29,472 nt of DNA from an uncultured Oscillospiraceae bacterium (GTDB taxonomy: Bacteria > Bacillota > Clostridia > Oscillospirales > Oscillospiraceae), in NCBI GenBank assembly GCA_947631805.1, contig CANRNA010000002.1, positions 1 to 29,472 of the forward strand, read 5' to 3'. Under the pieces are notes generated by a model. That model was not told where the DNA came from. It made no database searches and saw only the letters and a program-made list of their open reading frames with translations. Of the stretch, positions 1-8,608 are shown in pieces (positions within the stretch are counted from its first letter, which is position 1; each line of letters starts with the position of its first letter). A program made the translations under genes and the position numbers.

Positions 1-1841
<1,841 letters not shown>

Positions 1842-1897
1842 CTTTCGCCTTTCTCAAAAGCGGGCGTGCCCGCCGTGTATGTCATACTTAACGATTG

Positions 1898-1926
1898 ATT
1901 ATATCATAAAACCGCCCGCTTGAAAA
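1898..1926 (-). promoter_or_regulatory. Predicted sigma-A promoter of secA
   Basis: On the minus strand a perfect -10 box TATAAT (1898-1903) follows a TTTTCA -35 box (1921-1926, 4 of 6 consensus) with a 17-bp spacer. The inferred start near 1890 gives a leader of about 50 nt before the secA ATG. The leader contains a short GC-rich inverted repeat at 1859-1872. The -35 box lies only 3 nt past the T-run of the preceding operon's terminator. Confidence 0.75.
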
Positions 1927-1929
1927 GAG

Positions 1930-1960
1930 AAAAAACGCGGAGGGGCCTGCGCCCCTCCGC
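1930..1960 (-). terminator. Rho-independent terminator of the nag/araC operon
   Basis: A perfect 10-bp stem (GCGGAGGGGC paired with its complement) with a 4-nt loop occupies 1937-1960. On the minus strand a run of six T follows at 1935-1930. It lies 15 nt after the stop codon of the NagB-YkuD fusion gene and ends that five-gene operon before secA. Confidence 0.85.
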
Positions 1961-1975
1961 CCCGTTTTTGGTCTG

Positions 1976-3337
1976 TCAATAGCCCCGCACGCCCTCCGGG
2001 GTGTCGATGATCGTCACGCACTCGGGCTCCACCGCCCGCAGCAGGGTCAGCATATCCCCCTCCGGGATGGACACGCACCCCGCCGTGGGCCCGCCGGTGG
2101 CGCAGTGCAGGAAGATGGCCGAGCCCAGGCCGGGCACGGCGGCGCTGTTGTAGTCCAGGGCCAGGGCGTAGTTATAGGCCGCCCCCACATCCAGCAGCTC
2201 CTCCGCCGAGGACCAGTCCGGCCGGACGTCGTCCACAGAGACGAACCGGTTATAGTACGCCGAGACCGGGTCGTCCACCCAGCGGTGGCTCCCGTCCAGC
2301 CGGGTATAGGGGATGGCGCAGCCTGGGTCGGGCCTGGCCCCGAAGGCCATGGTGAACCGAAAGGCCCCCATCGGGGACCTGCCGTCCCCCTCGCCGCACT
2401 TGCCCAGGCCGTTGGCCCCCACATAGCCGTCTGTGGAAAACGCCTCCGTCCACCGGCCGTCCTCCCCCTTCCGGTGGAAGGACACCCGCGCCCTGGACCC
2501 GGCGGCCTCCACGATGAGAAGCTGGCCGGTCCTCTTTGCCGCGTCCAGGCCGGACACCCAGTCCTCCGGCCCGGCGGGAGGCAGATATGATGCGCTGTCC
2601 TCATCCAGATAGAGCGCGGCGCCTATATGGCGGCGGAGGATGGAGGCGGGACACGCCTCGTCCACCGGCCCCAGGACCGTGTCCCGGACGGCCCCGGCCT
2701 TGGTGGGCCCAGGGACCACGCAGAACAGCCGCCCGCCCCGGAACAGCGCCGGGACCGTCAGGGTCAGGGCGTGGGTGGGCACCTGCTCCAGGGCGGCAAA
2801 GCAGCCGTCGTTGACCTGCTGCTGGCGGCACACCGGGTCCAGGGCCACCCGCTTGACCGGCACCGGGTCGTGGAAATCCGCCACCGGCGGGTCGTTGAAG
2901 GCGACATGGCCGTTCTCCCCGATGCCCAGGCACACGATGTCCGCCGGGTGCTCCTGCAAAAGCCGCCCGTACCGGGCGCACTCCGCCTCCCAGTCGGGGG
3001 CGGCGCCGTTGAGATAATACACCGCCCGGAAGGGGACCCTGTCAAAAAGCGCCGCCCGGAGGAAGTTGCCGAAGCCCTGGGGCGCGGCCGGGTCCAGGCC
3101 GCAGTACTCGTCCATGTGGAAGGCCCGTATCCGGCTGAAATCTATCGTCTCGTCCGCCGCCAGGGCGGCGAGCACCTCGTTTTGGGAGGGAGCGGCGGCG
3201 AAGATCATGGAGCACTCCTCCCGCCGTGCCAGCACCTCCCGGATGGCGGCGGCGATGTCCGCCGCGGCGGCCCGGCCCATGGCGGCCCGGTCCCGGTATA
3301 TATTCACCCGCAAAGCGTCCGCTGCAAAGCTTTTCAT
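1976..3337 (-). CDS. Fusion protein: NagB-like glucosamine-6-phosphate deaminase domain plus L,D-transpeptidase (YkuD) domain
   Basis: The 453-residue protein has two recognisable halves in one continuous frame. Residues 1 to about 250 match the NagB/6-phosphogluconolactonase fold, which turns glucosamine-6-phosphate into fructose-6-phosphate and ammonia. Landmarks are HMDEYCGL with D76 and LGIGENGHVAFNDPP with H144. By alignment to E. coli NagB, D141 is replaced by N142 and E148 by D149. Residues about 270-447 match a YkuD/ErfK L,D-transpeptidase, with YVGANGLGKCGEGDG, SPMGAF and the catalytic block H411-CATGGPTAG-C421-VSIP. YkuD enzymes normally work outside the membrane on peptidoglycan, but no signal peptide or membrane segment is present here. 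AGGAG lies 6 nt before the ATG. The gene is last in the operon, 9 nt after nagA. The deaminase role fits the context well; the role of the second domain is unknown. Confidence 0.88.
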   Translation of the reverse strand: MKSFAADALRVNIYRDRAAMGRAAAADIAAAIREVLARREECSMIFAAAPSQNEVLAALAADETIDFSRIRAFHMDEYCGLDPAAPQGFGNFLRAALFDRVPFRAVYYLNGAAPDWEAECARYGRLLQEHPADIVCLGIGENGHVAFNDPPVADFHDPVPVKRVALDPVCRQQQVNDGCFAALEQVPTHALTLTVPALFRGGRLFCVVPGPTKAGAVRDTVLGPVDEACPASILRRHIGAALYLDEDSASYLPPAGPEDWVSGLDAAKRTGQLLIVEAAGSRARVSFHRKGEDGRWTEAFSTDGYVGANGLGKCGEGDGRSPMGAFRFTMAFGARPDPGCAIPYTRLDGSHRWVDDPVSAYYNRFVSVDDVRPDWSSAEELLDVGAAYNYALALDYNSAAVPGLGSAIFLHCATGGPTAGCVSIPEGDMLTLLRAVEPECVTIIDTPEGVRGY

Positions 3338-3346
3338 ATCGTTCTC

Positions 3347-4522
3347 CTATCCCTCGTAGCGCACTGTCCCGTCCGTCCAGACCCGGCGCACGCCGATGTC
3401 CCCGTCAAACAGCACCATATCCGCCTTCCGGCCCGGAGCCACCGTGCCTGTCACACGGGACAGGCCCAGAATGCGGGCAGGGGTAGCGGTGATCATCTCG
3501 ATGGCGTCGGGCAGGCTGGCCCCCGCCAGAGTCACCATGTTGCGCACCAGCCGGTCGGCGGTGCACACGGACCCGGCGAACGCCTTCCTGTCCGGCATTT
3601 TCGCCACCCCGTCCTCGATGATGACCCGCTGGCCCTGGCTGAGACTGCCCAGGATGCTCTCCCCGGAGGTCTGCCCCGCCCCTCGCATGGCGTCGGTGAC
3701 AAGGGCCAGCCGCCGGGGACCTATGAACCGGTAGGCCATTTGCAGCAGTTCCGGCGGCAGGTGGCAGCCGTCGGCGATGATCTCGCTCGTCAGCGCCCCC
3801 ATCAGATAGGCCGCCTCCACGATGCCGCCCCGGCGAAAACCGTTCAGCCGGGTGATGGTGGAGGTGGCGGAATACAGGTGCGTCACGTGGGTATAGCCCG
3901 CGGCCACCGCCTCCCGGACCTGGCTGTAGGCGGCGTCGCTGTGGCCGATGGCAGCCGTCACGCCCCGGCGGACCAGCTCCCGGCCCATGGCCAGGGCACC
4001 CGGCAGTTCCGGGGCCAGGGACCAGCGGAGGATATCCGGACACCGGTCCAGCATCTCCTCGTACTCCTCCGGCCTGGGACAGCGCAGATGGGCCGGGTCC
4101 TGGGCCCCCGCCTGGGCCGGGGAGAAATAGGGCCCCTCCAGGTGCAGCCCCAGCATCCGGGCCCCGTCCCCGATGTCCGCCTTGCACCGGGCGAACACGT
4201 CAAAGGCGCCCAGCAGCTCCTCCCGGCTGGCGGACAGGGTGGTGGGCGTCATGCAGGTGGTGCCGTGGCGCAAATGGAGGGCGGCGGCGGTCCGCCATGC
4301 CTCCTCCGTGCCGTCCATGAAGTCGGCCCCGCCCCCGCCGTGGAGGTGGATGTCCACAAATCCGTGGGAGAGATAGAGCCCATCCCCCTCAAAGGCGGCC
4401 AGGCCCGGCTCGGCCTGACCCACCGGGGCCATGTCCTCTATCCGGTCCCCGTTGACGACCACGTCGCAGGGGGTGATGAGCCCGCTCTGGACGAGACGGA
4501 CGTTCCGAATGACATGTCTCAT
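3347..4522 (-). CDS. nagA: N-acetylglucosamine-6-phosphate deacetylase
   Basis: NagA hydrolyses N-acetylglucosamine-6-phosphate to glucosamine-6-phosphate and acetate in the cytoplasm, just before the NagB step. The 391-residue protein has the usual length and amidohydrolase-fold motifs: VDIHLHGGGG (H59, H61), LHLEGPYFS with metal ligand E129, IGHSDA (H194), THVTHLYSA (H215), ADGCHLPPE, and catalytic D277 in LVTDAMRGAG. The start at 4522 is chosen because GGAGGGG lies upstream, the stop codon of the preceding gene overlaps it as ATGA, and the protein then begins like other NagA (MRHVIRNVRLV). The frame could extend to 4759, but that would run into the preceding gene. It belongs to the araC-led operon, with the NagB fusion 9 nt downstream. 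Confidence 0.95.
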   Translation of the reverse strand: MRHVIRNVRLVQSGLITPCDVVVNGDRIEDMAPVGQAEPGLAAFEGDGLYLSHGFVDIHLHGGGGADFMDGTEEAWRTAAALHLRHGTTCMTPTTLSASREELLGAFDVFARCKADIGDGARMLGLHLEGPYFSPAQAGAQDPAHLRCPRPEEYEEMLDRCPDILRWSLAPELPGALAMGRELVRRGVTAAIGHSDAAYSQVREAVAAGYTHVTHLYSATSTITRLNGFRRGGIVEAAYLMGALTSEIIADGCHLPPELLQMAYRFIGPRRLALVTDAMRGAGQTSGESILGSLSQGQRVIIEDGVAKMPDRKAFAGSVCTADRLVRNMVTLAGASLPDAIEMITATPARILGLSRVTGTVAPGRKADMVLFDGDIGVRRVWTDGTVRYEG

Positions 4523-5388
4523 GCCGTCTTCCCCTCCGCCTCCGCCAGCAGGCGGCGCAGGGCCTGGGCGCTCTCCGCCGCGGCCTCCAGGCCCCCGGCG
4601 GAAAAGGCCGCCCCGCCGGGCAGGCGCATCTGCTCGTCGGTGATGACCGACGTCTTCCGGTAATGGGTCTCCAATGACAGCCACCCGTCGTAGCCATCCC
4701 GGAGCAGGGCCCCCAGCAGGGCCGGGTAATCCACCGCCCCGTCGCCCACCCGCACGCACCGGGCCTGGCCGTCCGGCTCCCGGACGGCGTCCTTGATATG
4801 GATATGCCCTATCCAGGGCCGGACCGCCTCATAGCCCTCGGGATAGGGCCGCTCCCCCAGCGGGTCGAACAGGTCGTTGCCGGGGTCGAAAATGGCCCCC
4901 GCCTCCGGCGCGTCCAGCCGGGCCAGCAGGTCCGCCAGGGCGGCGTGGTTGGTGGTGTTCACGGTGGGGTCCGCCTCCAGCAGCAGCCTCTTGCCCCGGG
5001 CGCGGATCATTTCCAGCGCCGGGCCAAAGGCCCGGACCAGCTCGTCCGTCACCGCCGGGCCGGACCGGTCGGCGAAAAAGGCGAAGCCCCGGATAAGATT
5101 ACAGCCCAATATGTCCGCCGCCGCGCACAGGCGCTCCAGCTTGTCCATCTCCTCCGCCGCCTGGTCCCGGCGGCACTTGAAAAAGGAGCTGGCCAGAGAG
5201 CACACCGCCAGCCCCGCCTCGTCCAGACGGCGGCGGTGATCTCCCAGCGCCGCCGCCGGTATTTTGTCTATGGGGGTATTGTCCACCGTGCGCAGCTCCA
5301 CCCCATCCAGGCCGTTGGCCTTGGCGAAGGCGATGGCCTCGTCCAGGCTCTGGGTGGCCTCGTCGGTTATGAACGCCAGACGCATCAT
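4519..5388 (-). CDS. Sugar phosphate isomerase/epimerase family protein (xylose-isomerase-like TIM barrel)
   Basis: This 289-residue protein has the features of the AP-endonuclease-2/xylose isomerase-like TIM-barrel family. It has an N-terminal strand MRLAFITDEA, LDGVELRTV, LLLEADP (metal-ligand Glu), AGAIFDPGND (Asp), IGHIHIKDAV (His-x-His-x-Lys-Asp) and a late LSLETHY (Glu). This set of acidic and histidine residues is what the family uses to bind a divalent metal. Members isomerise or epimerise sugars, and some act on 3-keto sugars made by Gfo/Idh/MocA partners. The gene encoding such a partner lies directly upstream (5394-6425), with 5 nt between them. Starts at 5388 and 5385 are both possible; GTGAGG lies 11 nt before the first. 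Its last bases overlap nagA (ATGA). The substrate cannot be read from the sequence. Confidence 0.85.
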   Translation of the reverse strand: MMRLAFITDEATQSLDEAIAFAKANGLDGVELRTVDNTPIDKIPAAALGDHRRRLDEAGLAVCSLASSFFKCRRDQAAEEMDKLERLCAAADILGCNLIRGFAFFADRSGPAVTDELVRAFGPALEMIRARGKRLLLEADPTVNTTNHAALADLLARLDAPEAGAIFDPGNDLFDPLGERPYPEGYEAVRPWIGHIHIKDAVREPDGQARCVRVGDGAVDYPALLGALLRDGYDGWLSLETHYRKTSVITDEQMRLPGGAAFSAGGLEAAAESAQALRRLLAEAEGKTA

Positions 5389-5393
5389 AACGC

Positions 5394-6425
5394 TCAAAAC
5401 CTCACCGGCAGACCGGTCTGGGAGGACTGGTACACCGCGCATATCACCCGCACCGCCAGGGCCGCCTCCTCCGGGGGCAGCATGGGGGGCCTGTCGTCCC
5501 GCACCGCCTGGGCGATGTCCCGCAGCAGGCAGATGTGGCCGTAGATGCCGATGTCTATGGGGTTTTTCGCCCCGCCCACCGCCTCGTCGCCCAGGTCGGG
5601 CCGGGGCGGGGCGGCGGCCTGGTCGATGAAATCCCAGGCGATGATGTGCTGGTCGTCAAAGCTGACCGTGCCCTTCTCCCCGTAGATGGTGAAGGTGCTG
5701 GAAAAGCCCGGATAGGCGGTGGTGGCCCCCTCGATGACGCAGAGGGCCCCGGACTTCATCCGCAGCAGGGCGGCGGCGGTGTCCTCCACGGGGATATCCC
5801 GGCACATCGTCTCGGCCCGGCCGTATACGGTGTCCACCTCGTCCCCCAGCATCCACAGTATCAGGTCGATGCCGTGGACGCCCTGGTTCATCAGGGCCCC
5901 GCCTCCGTCCAGCTCCCAGGTGCCCCGCCACCCGGCGCTGTCGTAATAGGCCTGGTCCCGGTAGTAATTCAGCCGGGCCTCCGCCATACATATCCGCCCC
6001 AGGGCCCCCTCCGCCACCAGCTTTTTCAAAGCGATGGCCACCGGCATGAGCCGCCGCTGGAAGATGCACTGCATCTTCGTGCCGTTGCGGCGCACTGTCT
6101 CGGTGGCCTGAGCGATCTTTTCAGGGGTTATCTCCATGGGCTTTTCGCACACGATAGCCTTTCCGGCGTTGGAGGCGTCCATGACCACCTGGCCGTGGAG
6201 CCCGCTGGGCACGCACACGCACACGATGTCCACCGCCGGGTCGGCCAGCAGGTCGTGGTAGTCGTAATAGACCTTCTCCACCCCGTGGTCCCGTGCGTAC
6301 TGGTCCGCCTTTTCCCGGACCACGTCCGCGCAGGCGTAAAGGGTACAGCCCTCGTCCCGGAGCTTTTTGAGGGCGCTGGCGTGGGTGAAGGCGATGATGC
6401 CGCACCCGATGATGCCGAAATTCAT
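5394..6425 (-). CDS. Gfo/Idh/MocA family NAD(P)-dependent oxidoreductase (copy 1)
   Basis: The 343-residue protein has the two-domain layout of the family. An N-terminal Rossmann fold carries GIIGCGIIAFTHA, followed by the VCEKP motif (E94-K95-P96). The C-terminal domain contains WRGTWELDGGGALMNQGVHG with H184 and D187. The WRGT...DGGGALMNQG..H signature resembles members that oxidise C3 of N-acetylhexosamine-type sugars (WlbA/GnnA-like), which suits the neighbouring nagA, though this is inference. It aligns closely with the protein at 9876-10910, with the catalytic residues at identical positions. Its start overlaps the araC-type gene by 4 nt (ATGA), and 5 nt separate it from the isomerase-fold gene downstream. 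Confidence 0.92.
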   Translation of the reverse strand: MNFGIIGCGIIAFTHASALKKLRDEGCTLYACADVVREKADQYARDHGVEKVYYDYHDLLADPAVDIVCVCVPSGLHGQVVMDASNAGKAIVCEKPMEITPEKIAQATETVRRNGTKMQCIFQRRLMPVAIALKKLVAEGALGRICMAEARLNYYRDQAYYDSAGWRGTWELDGGGALMNQGVHGIDLILWMLGDEVDTVYGRAETMCRDIPVEDTAAALLRMKSGALCVIEGATTAYPGFSSTFTIYGEKGTVSFDDQHIIAWDFIDQAAAPPRPDLGDEAVGGAKNPIDIGIYGHICLLRDIAQAVRDDRPPMLPPEEAALAVRVICAVYQSSQTGLPVRF

Positions 6426-7354
6426 TCCATATCCTCCCTGGCCTCGCCGCCCTCGCCGTCGTCCGGCCCAGACAGGTCTTCTTCCTCCGGGTCCGCCTCA
6501 TTGTGCAGAGTGACCTCGCCGATGGGCTGGCGGTAAGTATAAAAGTGGCTGCTGGAATAGCGCTGGCGGTACTCCACCGGGGACACCAGTTCCCGGTTTT
6601 TGAAGTACCGGCTGAAATAGTGCAGGCTCTGGAAGCCCACCATCTCCGATATCTCGCTGATGTTGTAGTTGCTGCTGAGCAGAAGCTCCTTGGCCTTGGT
6701 GATGCGCACGGAGTTGATGTATTTGATAGGCGTGGTGTGCAGCGCCGTCTTGAAGGCCTGGATAAGGGTGCTCTTGCTCACGTTGGCGAACCGGGACAGG
6801 TCGTCCAGGTTGATGGGCGAGATGTAGTTCTGCTGGATGAACTGTATCACCGGCTCCAGCTCCACGCCGCCCGCGGTGCGCATACCGCCGCTGCCGCTGA
6901 CACGGCCGGGGAGCTCCGTCACCCGGCTGCGCCTGCTGCGCAGGAGCATCGCCAGGGCCAGGCCGAAGTAGTGGCACACGCAGTCGTAGCTGTAGGGGTC
7001 CTGGCGGGCGCTCTCCTCCATGATGTGGTCAAAATAGGACTGAAAGGTAAAGAAATCCACGTCAAGCTCCACCGGCAGCCTGGCCAGGTCCTGGGCCAGG
7101 GCGCCGTCCGCCACGTTGAACTTGATGTCCATCAGCTGGGGGTTGCTCCCCGCCTCGTCCAGCAGGATGGAGTGGGGCGCGTGGGGCCGGATGAGGAACA
7201 CCCCGTGCTCCCGGATGAGGACGGTCTGCCCGCCCACGGTGATGCGTCCGCCGCCCTTCAGCGCGGCGATGATCTGGTAATAGCCGTGGCTGTGAGACTC
7301 ATTCTCCCAATATTGATAATATTTGCCTGACCACAAAACGTCGAACTCATACAC
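6422..7354 (-). CDS. AraC family transcriptional regulator with N-terminal cupin domain
   Basis: From the GTG at 7354 the product has 310 residues. The N-terminal part has cupin sugar-sensing motifs (SHSHGYYQI, GVFLIRPHAPHSI). The C-terminal part holds two helix-turn-helix units: one in LDDLSRFANVSKSTLIQAF and one in ISEISEMVGFQSLHYFSRYF followed by SPVEYRQRY. An in-frame ATG exists at 7375, but the GTG has a better ribosome site (AGAAAGGAAG, 8 nt spacing), so I prefer it. The protein ends in an acidic tail (DPEEEDLSGPDDGEGGE) beyond the usual AraC end. It leads the minus operon and is divergent from the dehydrogenase operon, so it probably controls both, perhaps in response to a HexNAc-derived ligand. 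Confidence 0.92.
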   Translation of the reverse strand: MYEFDVLWSGKYYQYWENESHSHGYYQIIAALKGGGRITVGGQTVLIREHGVFLIRPHAPHSILLDEAGSNPQLMDIKFNVADGALAQDLARLPVELDVDFFTFQSYFDHIMEESARQDPYSYDCVCHYFGLALAMLLRSRRSRVTELPGRVSGSGGMRTAGGVELEPVIQFIQQNYISPINLDDLSRFANVSKSTLIQAFKTALHTTPIKYINSVRITKAKELLLSSNYNISEISEMVGFQSLHYFSRYFKNRELVSPVEYRQRYSSSHFYTYRQPIGEVTLHNEADPEEEDLSGPDDGEGGEAREDME

Positions 7355-7470
7355 GGCGGCCGCTTCCTTTCTCATGCCAGCTCAAATATTGGTACAGTTC
7401 TCTATTTCACGCATTGCGGCTCCGCCCGTCCGGACGGGGCATATTCGGCTCTCGCGCCGCTGCGGCCTCA

Positions 7471-7499
7471 TTATAACACTTTTTTCGCAAATTGTCTCA
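7471..7499 (-). promoter_or_regulatory. Predicted promoter of the araC/nag operon
   Basis: On the minus strand TATAAT (7471-7476) lies 17 bp after GAGACA (7494-7499, 4 of 6 matches to TTGACA). The inferred start near 7464 leaves a leader of about 110 nt. The leader contains a perfect 14-bp palindrome, CCCGTCCGGACGGG, at 7425-7438, which could be an operator or an RNA hairpin. Confidence 0.7.
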
Positions 7500-7533
7500 A
7501 TTATCAAAAAATTTTTTAAAAATATAGGCGTTA

Positions 7534-7550
7534 TGTGCAAACTGCAAAAA
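7534..7550 (+). promoter_or_regulatory. Candidate operator TGTGCAA-N2-TGCAAAAA (site 1)
   Basis: The 17-bp sequence here matches a site at 18904-18920 (minus strand) at 15 of 17 positions, differing only at the central two bases. It lies between the divergent araC and dehydrogenase promoters, about 55 bp upstream of the inferred plus-strand start. That is a typical position for an AraC-type activator. The two halves read as adjacent heptamers ending TGCAA. The binding protein is inferred, not shown. Confidence 0.5.
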
Positions 7551-7580
7551 ATAACGGCTAAAGATTTCCCCGTCTGAGTG

Positions 7581-7589
7581 TGATATAGT
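7581..7589 (+). promoter_or_regulatory. Predicted extended -10 promoter of the dehydrogenase/GH20 operon
   Basis: TGATATAGT forms an extended -10 element (TG-N-TATAGT), overlapped by a second TATAGT at 7589-7594. No convincing -35 box lies 16-18 bp upstream, which fits a promoter needing an activator. The ATG of the first gene is about 30 nt downstream. Confidence 0.5.
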
Positions 7590-7623
7590 ATAGTAAAAAG
7601 AATCTGTCTGCGAGGTACCGCCC

Positions 7624-8607
7624 ATGAAGATCGCCATGCTGCTGGACCAGGTGGTCTATCCCCAGGTCATCAACCCCAAGACCGCCGAGCGCTTTGCCGC
7701 CCTTGGCGAGCTCGCGTTCAACCGGACGCGGGAAAACGACCCGGAGAACGCCCGGCGCATTTTGGAGGGGGCGGATTTCGCCGTCACCAGCTGGGGCTGC
7801 CCGGCCTTCACCGGCCAGCTTCTGGACGCCGCTCCGGGGCTGAAGATGGTGGTCCACGCCGCAGGGAGCGTGAAGAGCATCGTCACCGACGAGCTCTATG
7901 ACCGGTCCGTCCGGGTGGTGTCCGCCGCCCGTGTGCTGAGCACCGGCGTGTCCGAGACCACCCTGGGCCTGACCATCGCCGCGGCCAAGAACCTCTTCGC
8001 CCTGAACGCCGAGACCCACGCCGGGGGCTGGTCCCACACCGGCGTCACCGAGATGTACGACATCACCATCGGCATCGTGGGCTTCGGTCTGGCGGGCCGC
8101 CATTACGCCGAGCTGCTGCGGCCCTTCGACGTGGAGGTCATCGCCTCCGACCCTCTCGTCTCCGCCGAGGCCATGGCGGCCTGCGGGGCGCGGAAGGTCA
8201 CCCAGGAGGAGGTCTTCACAAAAAGCGATATCGTCAGCCTCCACGCCCCGGAGCTCCCCAGCACCTATCACCTGGTGGACCGGGACACCCTGGCCTCCAT
8301 GCGGGACGGGGCCATCCTCATCAACACGGCCCGCGGCAGCCTCATCGACGAGGCGGCCCTGGCGGAGGCACTGGAGGCCGGGAAGCTGAAATACGCCTGC
8401 CTGGACGTGACGGACCCGGAGCCCCCGGCGGCCGACAGTCCCCTGCGCCGCCTGCCCAACTGCATCCTGACCCCCCACCTGGCCGGGCAGGCGGGCAACG
8501 GCCTGCAGCGCCTGGGAGACCACTGCTACACCCAGATACGCAACTACATCGAGGGGGCCCCCCTCCAGGGCGAGATAACCAGGGACATGCTCGCCACCAT
8601 CGCCTGA
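7624..8607 (+). CDS. D-isomer-specific 2-hydroxyacid dehydrogenase family protein
   Basis: The 327-residue protein has the complete set of family motifs. The NAD-binding Rossmann loop is GFGLAG (residues 153-158), with D176 about 18 residues later favouring NAD. Catalytic residues are R237 in INTARGSL, E266 in DVTDPEP and H285 in LTPHLAGQAG. Such enzymes reversibly oxidise 2-hydroxy acids to 2-keto acids in the cytoplasm. A GAGG lies about 9 nt before the ATG. It is the first gene of a five-gene plus-strand operon, and one nucleotide separates it from the enolase-superfamily gene. A sugar-acid-derived substrate is plausible from context, but nothing in the sequence fixes it. Confidence 0.92.
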   Translation: MKIAMLLDQVVYPQVINPKTAERFAALGELAFNRTRENDPENARRILEGADFAVTSWGCPAFTGQLLDAAPGLKMVVHAAGSVKSIVTDELYDRSVRVVSAARVLSTGVSETTLGLTIAAAKNLFALNAETHAGGWSHTGVTEMYDITIGIVGFGLAGRHYAELLRPFDVEVIASDPLVSAEAMAACGARKVTQEEVFTKSDIVSLHAPELPSTYHLVDRDTLASMRDGAILINTARGSLIDEAALAEALEAGKLKYACLDVTDPEPPAADSPLRRLPNCILTPHLAGQAGNGLQRLGDHCYTQIRNYIEGAPLQGEITRDMLATIA

Positions 8608-8608
8608 T

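Noticed and set aside
2627..4663. 678-codon plus-strand open frame opposite nagB-like and nagA genes
   Set aside because: Antisense shadow; both minus-strand genes have full family motifs and ribosome sites, this frame has none.
5394..6425. Identification as a C-glycoside deglycosylation (dgp) cluster
   Set aside because: An oxidoreductase and a TIM-barrel protein are present, but I see no small DgpB-type partner subunit, and the neighbours point to HexNAc.
7376..7623. Possible riboswitch in the araC/dehydrogenase intergenic region
   Set aside because: Apart from the palindrome and promoters there is no conserved aptamer-like structure, and the glmS ribozyme core was not recognised.
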